Source: Granulosicoccus sp.
Lineage (GTDB): Bacteria; Pseudomonadota; Gammaproteobacteria; Granulosicoccales; Granulosicoccaceae
Direction: 5' to 3'
Assembly: GCA_020627685.1 (NCBI GenBank)
Contig: JAHDGK010000017.1
Location: 1 to 64,000, forward strand
DNA length: 64,000 bases
The translations under genes and the position numbers were made by a program. The number at the start of each line of letters is the position of its first letter. Position 1 is the stretch's first letter. This document shows, piece after piece, positions 37,896 through 47,000 of the stretch. The notes below the pieces were generated by a model. That model made no database searches, was not told the DNA's origin, and saw nothing but the letters and a program-made list of their open reading frames with translations.

Positions 37896-38977
37896 TAGCG
37901 GATCTTCAGGGTCGACAGACCCACCAAAACAAGGATGACGGTGATAATCCAAAACCGCACGATGATGCGTGGCTCAGGCCAACCTTTGAGTTCGAAGTGA
38001 TGATGGATGGGCGCCATCCGAAAAATTCGCTTACCCGTCATCTTGTATGAGCCAACCTGCAGAATGACTGAAACAGCTTCTAACACGAAAATACCGCCCA
38101 TAATGAACAGGACGAATTCCTGTCGCACCATGATGGCTACAACGCCTAAAGAGGCACCGATACTCAAAGCACCGACATCACCCATAAATACTTGCGCCGG
38201 ATACGTGTTGAACCATAAAAAGCCCAAACCCGCACCGACCAGTGCACTACAAAATACGGTGAGTTCACCTGCACCTTTTATATTCGGTATACCCAGATAA
38301 CCGGCAAAAATGGCGTGTCCGGCTAGATACGCAATAAGCCCTAATCCTGCAGCCACCATGACCGAAGGCAAAATGGCAAGACCATCAAGACCGTCAGTTA
38401 AGTTCACGGCATTGCTGCTACCGACGATAACCAAAAACGCAAAGGGAATGAACACCCAACCTAAGTAAATACCCGCTTCCTTGAAAAAAGGAATTAGAAG
38501 TTCAAGCTCTGCTCTTTCGGTTGCGGTGTTATACAAAATGGCCACAGCCGCCAAGGCTATGAGAGTTTGCCAAAGCAGTTTTTCGCGAGCCGTTAAGCCG
38601 ACAGAATTTGAAAGCACCACCTTGCGGTAATCGTCGACCCAACCGATAGCGCCAAACCCTACGCACACAAACAGCACGATCCAAACCTGACGTACAGCAA
38701 GATCAGACCAAATAAGTGTACTCAGAGCGACAGCCACAATGATCATCGCCCCACCCATAGTCGGTGTACCCGCTTTTACCAGGTGAGACTGTGGACCGTC
38801 ACTGCGCACAGACTGCCCAATCTTTGCCTCGGTAAGCCATCGGATAAGCAAGGGGCCGAACACGAGACAAATTAACAGCGCCGTTAGTGCCGAGAATATT
38901 GCGCGTACCGTGATGTATCGGACAACATCAAAACCCGGATCAACCACAGACAGCCACTCACCGATTAGAAGCATCAT
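37895..38977 (-). CDS. mraY: phospho-N-acetylmuramoyl-pentapeptide transferase MraY
   Basis: This 360-residue polytopic enzyme transfers phospho-MurNAc-pentapeptide to undecaprenyl phosphate, making lipid I. Signature segments are [10 protein letters not shown] with the following loop, DDYRKV (catalytic Asp pair), [13 protein letters not shown] and the C-terminal [11 protein letters not shown]. About ten membrane helices are predicted. The start overlaps murF by 4 bp. Confidence 0.97.
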   Translation of the reverse strand: MMLLIGEWLSVVDPGFDVVRYITVRAIFSALTALLICLVFGPLLIRWLTEAKIGQSVRSDGPQSHLVKAGTPTMGGAMIIVAVALSTLIWSDLAVRQVWIVLFVCVGFGAIGWVDDYRKVVLSNSVGLTAREKLLWQTLIALAAVAILYNTATERAELELLIPFFKEAGIYLGWVFIPFAFLVIVGSSNAVNLTDGLDGLAILPSVMVAAGLGLIAYLAGHAIFAGYLGIPNIKGAGELTVFCSALVGAGLGFLWFNTYPAQVFMGDVGALSIGASLGVVAIMVRQEFVLFIMGGIFVLEAVSVILQVGSYKMTGKRIFRMAPIHHHFELKGWPEPRIIVRFWIITVILVLVGLSTLKIR

Positions 38978-40464
38978 AAAGTATGCTCCCGGGTTGCGAC
39001 GCGCCGTGACTTAGGCACAGGCATTAACGCTTTTACGACTCTTTCCATCCTGGAACTTCTTGATCCTTTTATAAGAACGGTGACACCTTCGTTTAACAGT
39101 GGCTTCAGTTCGGCAACCAACGATTCTTGATCGACAAAGTGACCACCCTCAGTGGAGTTTGTCTTTCCCGATTCGGCATCCGATTTTTTACTCAATGCGG
39201 CGCCTGCCTGGTTAACGGCTGCCGACACTGATTTAGTTTTACTCTCAGCTTTCTTAAGCTTGGATACCTGCGCACTCTTAAACGATTTGAACGCATGCGA
39301 GGCGAGCGGTCCGGTTGTCCAAAGACCATCGATACCATTTTGCTTAGCGTAAGCACCAACACGTGCATGCAAGGTTTCTGCGTCTGAACCCAGTTCGCCC
39401 ATATCCCCAAGCACCATATAGCGAACACCATCAAATCGTGACAACACGTTGATTGCTTGTTTTGCTGAATCAGGATTGGCGTTGTAACTATCATCGATAA
39501 GCGTGGCACCTTGAACACCAGGCTTCTTCTCTAAACGTCCGGGTATTGAGCGGACACTTTCCAGTCCTCGGACAATGTTGACAGCCTGAACATCTAAACA
39601 CTGCACTGCAGCGACAGCTGCCAAGGCGTTCATTCCATTGTGATCACCACTGAGCTGAAAGCGTGGTGAAAGCGTTGTACCCAGAGTCTCAATATTCAAT
39701 CCAGCGCCCGGAACACCTTGCACATCGCAGCCCGACTTCACTCCGAATTCACGCTTGTTGCAATGTGAGGCGGCATCGCGCATAAAATCCGCGAATGCAT
39801 CATCGGCATTAATCACGGCGTAGCCATCCTTGCTTAAGCCTGCATATATTTCAGACTTTGCGCGGGCAATTCCTTCTGTGCTACCAAAGCCTTCAAGGTG
39901 TGCTGACCCTACGTTGTTAACCAGTGCAACGTCAGGCTTTGCTATTTGTACAAGTCGGGCAATTTCACCGGCGTGATTCGCACCCATTTCCACCACAGCG
40001 TACAAATGCTCTGAACGCATCCCCAGCAATGTCAACGGCACACCGATTTCGTTATTCAAATTCCCTTTCGTCGACAACACAGGGCCCAACTGACGAAGAA
40101 TGGCAGTGATGATCTCTTTCACGCTGGTTTTTCCATTACTGCCCGTTATGGCAATAGTGGGTATATCAAAGCGCTGCGCCCACCATGTGGCTAGGCGACC
40201 CAATGCAACCACTGTGTCTTCTACAACCAATTGGGGCAGATCTGTATCTACCCTCTCGTGCACGAGAAGAGCTGCTGCACCTGCCTCTTTCGCAGCAGAT
40301 ACAAATTCATGACCGTTAAATGTCTCGCCATGAATGGCGACGTACAAGTTACCCGGTGCAAGCGTGCGCGTATCGATGCTGACACCGTTTACCTGAGCGT
40401 CATTTCCACGTAAGTCGGCTTGTAACGCAGATGCACAGTCCGCAATTGAAAAACTCATGCTCAT
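38974..40464 (-). CDS. murF: UDP-MurNAc-tripeptide--D-alanyl-D-alanine ligase, with C-domain insertion
   Basis: This Mur ligase adds the D-Ala-D-Ala dipeptide made by Ddl. The ATP loop [10 protein letters not shown], the Lys-containing [10 protein letters not shown] and the C-terminal KGSRSSRME show the family. At 496 residues it is longer than the usual 450 or so. The excess is a Lys/Ser/Ala-rich insertion of about 44 residues (roughly 396-439, 39148-39279), between the segment [11 protein letters not shown] and the conserved [12 protein letters not shown], plus a short basic C-terminal tail. The frame stays open throughout, so this is an insertion rather than a frameshift. Confidence 0.95.
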   Translation of the reverse strand: MSMSFSIADCASALQADLRGNDAQVNGVSIDTRTLAPGNLYVAIHGETFNGHEFVSAAKEAGAAALLVHERVDTDLPQLVVEDTVVALGRLATWWAQRFDIPTIAITGSNGKTSVKEIITAILRQLGPVLSTKGNLNNEIGVPLTLLGMRSEHLYAVVEMGANHAGEIARLVQIAKPDVALVNNVGSAHLEGFGSTEGIARAKSEIYAGLSKDGYAVINADDAFADFMRDAASHCNKREFGVKSGCDVQGVPGAGLNIETLGTTLSPRFQLSGDHNGMNALAAVAAVQCLDVQAVNIVRGLESVRSIPGRLEKKPGVQGATLIDDSYNANPDSAKQAINVLSRFDGVRYMVLGDMGELGSDAETLHARVGAYAKQNGIDGLWTTGPLASHAFKSFKSAQVSKLKKAESKTKSVSAAVNQAGAALSKKSDAESGKTNSTEGGHFVDQESLVAELKPLLNEGVTVLIKGSRSSRMERVVKALMPVPKSRRVATREHTL

Positions 40465-42002
40465 GACGCCACCTCAAGTGCCGCCAGAACTTCTTCACGA
40501 TCGCTAAACGGGTAGCGCGTGTTACCAATAATTTGATAGTCCTCGTGCCCTTTTCCGGCAACCAGTACTAAGTCGTTAGGTTGAGCTTGAGACACGGCAT
40601 GCCGAATCGCTTCAGAGCGGTTAGCCAGCACCATGACGTCTTCTGGCTTTTCAAAGCCTTTCATGGCAGCCGCAATAATATCTTCAGATGCTTCGGTGCG
40701 CGGATTATCGTCTGTTAACACAATGTAGTCAGCCTGCTCGGCAGCTCGTGCCATTGGCGCACGCTTACCCGGATCACGATCTCCACCGCATCCGAAAACC
40801 ACCCAGAGACTGCCACGGCAATGGACTCGAACAGACTCAATAGCAACACTTAAAGCTTGAGGTGTGTGAGAGAAATCAACGACAACAGTTGGAGATCCTT
40901 GTCCACCAAATCGCTCCATTCGCCCCTCTACCGGCTTAACAACAGAGAGGCCATGACGCGCCTCATTGGCAGCGACACCACAGGCACGAAGACTGGCATA
41001 GCAAGCCAGTAAATTATCTACGTTGAACTGACCTAGCAGTGAGGTACTGACATGTGCAGATTGATCTCCCTCAGACAAGGTAAAAGACAAGCCCGTGTCA
41101 TCCGCTGTGACATCACACGCAGACAAACTAAGCACGTCGTCACGCTCAAGAGAACTTGACTCGATATCCGTACCGAGACGCTCGGCTCTGTAGGCAATTT
41201 TCCGAGCAGAAGACGGTTTGCCAGCTAAAAGCTCTCGACCTAATGAGTCAGCGCCATTAAGCACCATCGTCGATAAATCAGGCCATGAAAACAAAGAGGC
41301 TTTAGAGGCTTTGTAGTGCTCAACAGTCTTGTGATAGTCCAGATGATCACGACCAAAGTTTGTCAGCACAGCAACATCGATAGAGAGATCTTTCAAGCGC
41401 TGTTCAGCCAGCCCATGAGAAGATGCCTCTAACGCAACAAGCTCTGCACCTTCGCGTTGAAGACTGGCTAGCATGCGTCGCAAACTGACGACATCAGGGG
41501 TTGTGAGCTCAGTGCTATCCAACTGATCTCCCAGGCCCCAACCCAGCGTGCCGATATAGCCGCAACGCTTTCCAACTGCATCGAACGCTTGAGCGATAAA
41601 GCGGCAGACAGAGGTCTTTCCATCCGTACCTGTAACCGCGATGACGGTCATTGAGCGATCAGGGTAGCCGTAAAAACGCGCTGCGATGTCAGCACATCGT
41701 GATGCAAGATCGTCTACCGCCACGACCGGCACACCGCTACTGCGAATCGATTGAATAACATCAGCAAATGAATCTACATCGTCGCTTGCAATCACCACAG
41801 CAGCAGCGCCCGCATCCACAGCCGCTTGAGCGTAACGCATACCATGAGTCACCGCGCCATCAACAGCTAGGTATAGATCTCCGCGTTCAATCAAACGGCT
41901 ATCGAGACTGACACCGCCAACACGAGTATCAGGCAATGACTCGCTTACCCAATCGCTTAGCAATGCGTTCAGCGTCCAGCTTGTTGATTCAAGGCGGCTC
42001 AC
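40461..42002 (-). CDS. murE: UDP-MurNAc-dipeptide--meso-diaminopimelate ligase
   Basis: This 513-residue Mur ligase adds the third residue of the stem peptide. The ATP loop GTDGKTSVCRF is present. The DDNPRTE motif marks specificity for meso-diaminopimelate rather than lysine, consistent with a Gram-negative. The UDP-binding N-terminal domain precedes it (GVSLDSRLIERGDLYLAVDG). It overlaps ftsI and murF by 4 bp each, so all three are likely translationally coupled. Confidence 0.97.
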   Translation of the reverse strand: MSRLESTSWTLNALLSDWVSESLPDTRVGGVSLDSRLIERGDLYLAVDGAVTHGMRYAQAAVDAGAAAVVIASDDVDSFADVIQSIRSSGVPVVAVDDLASRCADIAARFYGYPDRSMTVIAVTGTDGKTSVCRFIAQAFDAVGKRCGYIGTLGWGLGDQLDSTELTTPDVVSLRRMLASLQREGAELVALEASSHGLAEQRLKDLSIDVAVLTNFGRDHLDYHKTVEHYKASKASLFSWPDLSTMVLNGADSLGRELLAGKPSSARKIAYRAERLGTDIESSSLERDDVLSLSACDVTADDTGLSFTLSEGDQSAHVSTSLLGQFNVDNLLACYASLRACGVAANEARHGLSVVKPVEGRMERFGGQGSPTVVVDFSHTPQALSVAIESVRVHCRGSLWVVFGCGGDRDPGKRAPMARAAEQADYIVLTDDNPRTEASEDIIAAAMKGFEKPEDVMVLANRSEAIRHAVSQAQPNDLVLVAGKGHEDYQIIGNTRYPFSDREEVLAALEVAS

Positions 42003-43756
42003 GAGTTGTCACCTTCGTCGTGCATCATTGGAATAGTGACTTCAGCACGCCTGTCATCGACAGCGTCCGGTTCGATTCCACCCAAACGCAATGCCTGTGA
42101 CATAACCTCGGCAAAAACAGGGGCTGCAACAACACCACCGAAGTGCTGTCCAGCTTTGGGATCTTTAACGACAACGGCTATAGCGAGCCGTGGATCTGAT
42201 GCAGGTGCGAAGCCTGCAAACACGGCAATGTAACGATTTTCCGCATAACCGCCTTCTTGCGATCGATGCGATGTACCGGTTTTACCCGCTACGCGATACC
42301 CCGGTACCTGTGCACGCTTACCAGTGCCTTTGCTCACGACTGATTCAAGCATGGCCTGAACCTCGCGCGCGATGTCTTTATCTATAACTCGCCGGCCTGC
42401 GGGTGCCTCATCCAACGCAAGGTAAGAGACAGGTGGCATCACACCATCATTGGCAAGTGTTGCGTAGGCACGCACCAACTGCACTGCAGATACGGATATG
42501 CCATATCCGTAGGAGATAGTCGCCTGCTCCGTGTGATTCCATACGGTAGGGTGATTGAAAAAACCCGCGACTTCGCCGGGGAATTCCGTACCTGGCGGCG
42601 TGCCGAAACCGAAAGAGTCGAATACAGACCACATCTGTTCTTCCTCTAACTGGCTGGCAATTTTACTGATACCGACGTTGCTTGACTTGGTCACAATACC
42701 GCGCAAATCCAACCAGCCGTGATCTTTCCCATCGTCAGTTATTTCATAACGACCAATGGTGTAACGACCCGGTGATGTAAAGACGATGTCTTCCGGTGTG
42801 AAGTTACCTGACTCCAACGCAGCTGCAATCGTGAACGGCTTCATTGTCGAACCGGGCTCAAACACATCAGTCACGGCTCGATTACGTTGTCGGCCACCGG
42901 TACGATCTGACGTATCGTTCGGGTTATAGGTCGGGTAATTCACCATGGCCATGATTTCACCCGTACGAGTGTCCATGACCACAACCGAACCGGATTCAGC
43001 TTCGCTATCGGTGACTGCCTTCTCTAAAGAACGACTCGCGAAATATTGCAATTGCCGATCAATACTTAAGCGCAAGTCCTGACCAGGAATAGCAGGCTTA
43101 ACGACATCCATACCTGTAATTTCACGGCCTGTTCTGTCACGCGTTACACGACGCAATCCGGACTCACCCGCAAGATAATTTTCGTAGGCCATCTCAAGAC
43201 CTTCGCGCCCCTTATCATCGATGCCGGTAAAGCCGACAACATGAGCCGCTGCACTTCCACTAGGGTAGTAACGTCGATACTCCTGAAGCACTTTTACCGA
43301 ATCAACACCCAATGCCAAAACCGAATCCACCGTCTCAGGAAGCACATGACGCTTGATATAAATGAATTCTTTTTTGCGCTCATGCGCACTGTCGACACGG
43401 TTAATAAGCTTGTCTGCATCAATACCTAATGCAGCAGCAACACCACGCAACGCTTTGCGATCTTCAAACAAATTCTTCGGCACACCCCAAAGTGACGGGA
43501 TAGGTGTACTGATCGCTAACGGATCGCCAGCCCTGTCCAGCAAATCTCCTCGATTAGCCGGAATCGGAACTGTTCTGAGCTGACGAGCTTTGCCCTCACT
43601 GACGTAGAAGTCGCGTTCCACAACTTGCAATTGAGCCGTGCGAACAACCAAGGCCATAGCCATGGTGAAAAAACAAAACATGACCAACCCGCGTCGCCGC
43701 GACCAGTTGGAAAGCTCTGCTCCTTTTGCCGGAGCTTTTTTTATTGGCGCTCTCAT
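41999..43756 (-). CDS. ftsI: septal transpeptidase FtsI (PBP3)
   Basis: This 585-residue class B penicillin-binding protein cross-links septal peptidoglycan. A short cytoplasmic basic region and one membrane helix (about residues 24-43) are followed by the pedestal. The transpeptidase domain has the three active-site motifs in order: STMK (in EPGSTMKPF), SSN (TKSSNVGI) and KTGT (VAGKTGTSHR). It works with FtsW, encoded five genes downstream. The start overlaps ftsL by 4 bp. Confidence 0.97.
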   Translation of the reverse strand: MRAPIKKAPAKGAELSNWSRRRGLVMFCFFTMAMALVVRTAQLQVVERDFYVSEGKARQLRTVPIPANRGDLLDRAGDPLAISTPIPSLWGVPKNLFEDRKALRGVAAALGIDADKLINRVDSAHERKKEFIYIKRHVLPETVDSVLALGVDSVKVLQEYRRYYPSGSAAAHVVGFTGIDDKGREGLEMAYENYLAGESGLRRVTRDRTGREITGMDVVKPAIPGQDLRLSIDRQLQYFASRSLEKAVTDSEAESGSVVVMDTRTGEIMAMVNYPTYNPNDTSDRTGGRQRNRAVTDVFEPGSTMKPFTIAAALESGNFTPEDIVFTSPGRYTIGRYEITDDGKDHGWLDLRGIVTKSSNVGISKIASQLEEEQMWSVFDSFGFGTPPGTEFPGEVAGFFNHPTVWNHTEQATISYGYGISVSAVQLVRAYATLANDGVMPPVSYLALDEAPAGRRVIDKDIAREVQAMLESVVSKGTGKRAQVPGYRVAGKTGTSHRSQEGGYAENRYIAVFAGFAPASDPRLAIAVVVKDPKAGQHFGGVVAAPVFAEVMSQALRLGGIEPDAVDDRRAEVTIPMMHDEGDNS

Positions 43757-44022
43757 CGGACAATCATCACTGAGCCGTCCAGGCCCGGATAAACCATTCC
43801 CAATCGCTCACGCGCTATACGCTCAACCAAACCATGCTCTGAGAATGTGCTCTCTTCGATTTGTAACTGACTCCACTGCACATCCAGCGCGTCGATGGTG
43901 CGCTGATTACGACTGAGCTCAACATAGGCTTGTCGGCTAAGATGCTTTGAATAAGCCACAGCGATGGCCGAACAAAAACATAACGCGGCAACCAATACAG
44001 ACATAACAGCGTAACGAGTCAT
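43753..44022 (-). CDS. ftsL: cell division protein FtsL
   Basis: This 89-residue bitopic protein has a membrane helix at about residues 5-26, then a periplasmic coiled coil (RQAYVELSRNQRTIDALDVQWSQLQ in short heptads) and a conserved-looking ARERLGM segment near the C-terminus. FtsL forms the FtsQLB complex that activates FtsWI. Primary sequence conservation is low in this family, so the call also rests on its place between rsmH and ftsI. It overlaps both by 4 bp. Confidence 0.93.
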   Translation of the reverse strand: MTRYAVMSVLVAALCFCSAIAVAYSKHLSRQAYVELSRNQRTIDALDVQWSQLQIEESTFSEHGLVERIARERLGMVYPGLDGSVMIVR

Positions 44023-44969
44023 AACACTCGCTCCGCAACGCGAAGTACCGCGCTTCTTGCGCGCGGATTTCGCTCAAGCTCTTCAGCACTTGCCTTGATG
44101 GGCTTACTCACCACTTTCCAAGGGTGCGCTTCAAGCGCTGGCTGAGGCAAGTGCCTAGGAATTTTCGGATCAGGAATAGGCTGTCGCAACGCTCTCTTAA
44201 CCAAACGATCTTCCAGCGAGTGAAAACTAATCACGGCAAGACGTCCACCCACCTTAAGAGCAGTCGCAGCCACTTCAAGAGCGTGGCTTACAGCCTCAAG
44301 TTCACCGTTTATTTTGATTCGTATAGCCTGAAAGCTTCGTGTTGCAGGATGATGATGACGCTCCCAACGCGGGTGCGCGGCTTTGACAATTTCGGCCAGT
44401 TGAGCAGTACGAAGGAGAGGCTTTTCGGCGCGCGCAGCAACGATTGCTCCCGCAATTCGCTTGGCGTATCGCTCTTCACCAAAGTCCCTTAACACCTGCA
44501 CCAACTCACCCTCACTCACCCCCGCCAGCCATTGCGCGGCTGATAGCCCGCTGCCCGGATCCATGCGCATATCCAACTCCCCGTCTCGCGAGAAACCGAA
44601 GCCTCGCTCTGCGACATCAAGCTGAGGTGACGACACACCCAGATCCATTAGCAACCCGTCTACATCCCCAAACCACTGCCGCTCTTCAAGCACTTGCGCC
44701 ATGTCAGCGAAATTTGCCTGGTGAATCGAAAATCTCGACTCACCTGAAAAACGTGCAGAAGCATCTGCAATTGCCTCCGGATCTCTGTCCAGAGCCAACA
44801 ACTGTCCAGCTTCTCCGAGCTGTGACAGCAAAAATCCACTATGACCACCACGACCGTAGGTCGCGTCTACATACTTACCGTCAGCGCTAAGTGACAATGC
44901 GTCGACGGCCTCGTGCATCAAAACTGACACATGACTGGGCGCCTTTGATGCGTCCAAGTCAGGCTTCAA
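44019..44969 (-). CDS. rsmH: 16S rRNA (cytosine-1402-N4)-methyltransferase
   Basis: This 316-residue SAM-dependent methyltransferase modifies C1402 of 16S rRNA, next to the decoding centre. The motifs include SVLMHEAVDAL at the start, DATYGRGGHS (SAM loop), LLMDLGVSSPQLD and ISFHSLEDRLVK near the end. It partners functionally with RsmI, which methylates the 2'-O of the same nucleotide and is encoded about 2 kb away (47001-47858). It overlaps mraZ and ftsL by 4 bp. Confidence 0.96.
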   Translation of the reverse strand: MKPDLDASKAPSHVSVLMHEAVDALSLSADGKYVDATYGRGGHSGFLLSQLGEAGQLLALDRDPEAIADASARFSGESRFSIHQANFADMAQVLEERQWFGDVDGLLMDLGVSSPQLDVAERGFGFSRDGELDMRMDPGSGLSAAQWLAGVSEGELVQVLRDFGEERYAKRIAGAIVAARAEKPLLRTAQLAEIVKAAHPRWERHHHPATRSFQAIRIKINGELEAVSHALEVAATALKVGGRLAVISFHSLEDRLVKRALRQPIPDPKIPRHLPQPALEAHPWKVVSKPIKASAEELERNPRARSAVLRVAERVL

Positions 44970-45427
44970 AACGATATGTTCTGCAGTTCAACCGGCATAT
45001 CAGCCGGATCCATATCCGCTACTTCTTGCTTCCACTTTTCAGACTCGATTTCCCAAGTCCGCTCGTCCCACAGCTCGAACTTCTTCCCTTGACCGATCAG
45101 CACACCTTTGCGATCCAACGCTGCGTACTCACGCAATTCAGCAGGGAGCAGCATGCGTCCGTTGCTATCAAGATCGATATCCGTCGCATAGCCGATAAAC
45201 AGCCGCTGAATAGCTCTGGTTGCTCGCGTCGAATTCGGCAATTCGTTCAGTTTCTTTTCAACTTCTTCCCAAACCGGCTTTGGGTACACCAGCAAACAGC
45301 GACTCGGATCAGCGGTCACAACCAGCTCGTGAACACCGTTTTCTTCAAGGCGATCTCGATGGTTCTTGGGCATTGCCAAACGTCCTTTGGCATCTATGCT
45401 CAATTTTGTTATGCCCCGGAACCGCAT
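44966..45427 (-). CDS. mraZ: transcriptional regulator MraZ
   Basis: This 153-residue protein has two AbrB/SpoVT-type DNA-binding motifs: IDAKGRLAMPKNHRD in the first half and LDSNGRMLLPAELREYA in the second. MraZ forms a ring that binds TGGG-type repeats and represses its own dcw promoter in E. coli. It is the first gene of the cluster and starts 43 bp after the predicted transcription start. The ATG at 45427 has no clear Shine-Dalgarno. Confidence 0.96.
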   Translation of the reverse strand: MRFRGITKLSIDAKGRLAMPKNHRDRLEENGVHELVVTADPSRCLLVYPKPVWEEVEKKLNELPNSTRATRAIQRLFIGYATDIDLDSNGRMLLPAELREYAALDRKGVLIGQGKKFELWDERTWEIESEKWKQEVADMDPADMPVELQNISF

Positions 45428-45440
45428 AATTCGCTAAAAA

Positions 45441-45449
45441 TTATCCACA
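45441..45449. promoter_or_regulatory. perfect DnaA box (TTATCCACA) in the mraZ leader
   Basis: TTATCCACA at 45441-45449 matches the DnaA box consensus exactly. It lies between the predicted mraZ start site and its ATG. A one-mismatch relative, TAATCCACA, lies further upstream (about 45518-45526). A 9-mer is expected about once per two windows by chance, so regulation by DnaA is a hypothesis. Confidence 0.5.
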
Positions 45450-45476
45450 ATTTGCCACTCAAGGGCACTGGCGCCC

Positions 45477-45505
45477 ACTATACGACCCCAATAACAAAAG
45501 TTCAA
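45477..45505 (-). promoter_or_regulatory. sigma-70 promoter of the dcw operon (Pmra)
   Basis: On the minus strand the -35 is TTGAAC (45500-45505), the spacer is exactly 17 bp, and the -10 is TATAGT (45477-45482). Two MraZ-type boxes flank the -10: TGGGG (45486-45490) just upstream and TGGGC (45473-45477) at its downstream edge. Their starts are 13 bp apart. The predicted start site is near 45470, giving a 43-nt leader. Confidence 0.75.
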
Positions 45506-45528
45506 TAAAAAGAGAGCTAATCCACAAA

Positions 45529-45561
45529 ATTTTCCTAACAAAGACAAGCATTTAGGAAAAT
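45529..45561. repeat. 10-bp perfect dyad upstream of Pmra
   Basis: ATTTTCCTAA (45529-45538), 13-bp spacer, TTAGGAAAAT (45552-45561). The half-site centres are 23 bp apart, about two helical turns. The dyad lies roughly 60-90 bp upstream of the predicted mraZ start site, a position suited to an activator or a co-repressor. The remaining part of the 45428-45841 gap (45562-45841) shows no further clear element. Confidence 0.5.
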
Positions 45562-45841
45562 CCCACAGCCTCATTACAATCAATGACTTACGTGGTGTTT
45601 GGTAGAAACAAGATGAGAAAATCAGCGGAAGCTAACCGTTTTTACACACTTAACCGGCTAACCGCGCATAAAAAATAGAATTTCTGACACTTGAGGCGGC
45701 AATTCCCGATGACTGGATGGCTCAATCACTTGAAACCGGTTACTTACCCGCGCAGGCACGAATCAAGCGAATTACCTGTTCAGAAACACCTGCAATATGC
45801 CGCCTACTGATTAGGGACATAAAATCAGGTTTGGTCGGAAA

Positions 45842-46588
45842 ATGAAGCAACTGGATATGAGCTGCGTGAGTCGGTGGGTAGCAGGTAACAACCAGCTCCA
45901 GCACCCAGCATCTGTCGGCATCACCTGCCCAGAATGTTCAATGAAGGGGGCGTTCACGACAAAACGACGCTCATATGACGAACACCGGGACACGCTGTCC
46001 TGCTCTGCCGTCTGCCCTTCCTGCAGCACTCAGGTTCACCTATGGATCGTTGATGCCGTGGGAACGTCCAAGCACATTGAGAAAGAAGACCCCAAGATGT
46101 TCATGATGCCCGGGGCAAAAGATGCAGTGGATCTATCTGATTTACCTGACAATGTGCCGCCCAAGGTTGCTCAATACTGTGCGTCGACAATGGACGTGTA
46201 CAGCAGCGGTAATCTGACCGCGACTACCGTGCTTGCACAGTCTGCGCTGGAGTCAATATTTGATGACTTTCTGCCCGTGGGCAACAGCCGCACAACGCTG
46301 CCAAAACTTATTCAAGACTCCATCGGCGGCATGGACCTGGACGCACCACTTAACGAAATCGCAAACTCTTTCCGACCGGAGGGCACACTGGACAGTTTAT
46401 TTTCCAGCAGCCAGCACACCAGTAAGGAATCAGCCGATGCAATGATGGCCTTGCTCGATAAGCTGATTAACTACTTGTACGTCATGCCCGGCGAATTCGC
46501 CAAACTTCAGGAAGAATTTACGGAATTGAATCGCACCACTAACCTTGCGCGCAAAGGCCTGGACGACGGTCGACGAGACGCGGCCTAA
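45842..46588 (+). CDS. zinc-ribbon protein with DUF4145-like C-terminal domain
   Basis: This 248-residue cytoplasmic protein has an N-terminal treble-cysteine region: CPEC at about 29-32 and CPSC at about 58-61, spaced for one zinc. The helical C-terminal half resembles DUF4145 (YCASTMDVYSSGNLTATTVLAQSALES, then a long helix to AKLQEEF). DUF4145 is often found on defence or restriction proteins, but no partner of that kind is nearby. The first ATG has no strong Shine-Dalgarno. It lies between the mraZ promoter and rnpB, with no obvious operon. Function unknown. Confidence 0.7.
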   Translation: MKQLDMSCVSRWVAGNNQLQHPASVGITCPECSMKGAFTTKRRSYDEHRDTLSCSAVCPSCSTQVHLWIVDAVGTSKHIEKEDPKMFMMPGAKDAVDLSDLPDNVPPKVAQYCASTMDVYSSGNLTATTVLAQSALESIFDDFLPVGNSRTTLPKLIQDSIGGMDLDAPLNEIANSFRPEGTLDSLFSSSQHTSKESADAMMALLDKLINYLYVMPGEFAKLQEEFTELNRTTNLARKGLDDGRRDAA

Positions 46589-46607
46589 GGGTTAGCGATA
46601 ATAAGGT

Positions 46608-46988
<381 letters not shown>

Positions 46989-47000
46989 GCGCGGATGATA

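Noticed and set aside
37896-37952. Longer murD N-terminus
   Set aside because: It would overlap mraY by 58 bp. The ATG sharing a base with the mraY stop is the natural coupled start.
44444-44890. Plus-strand Pro/His/Thr-rich frame antisense to rsmH
   Set aside because: Composition is typical of an antisense shadow; rsmH is certain.
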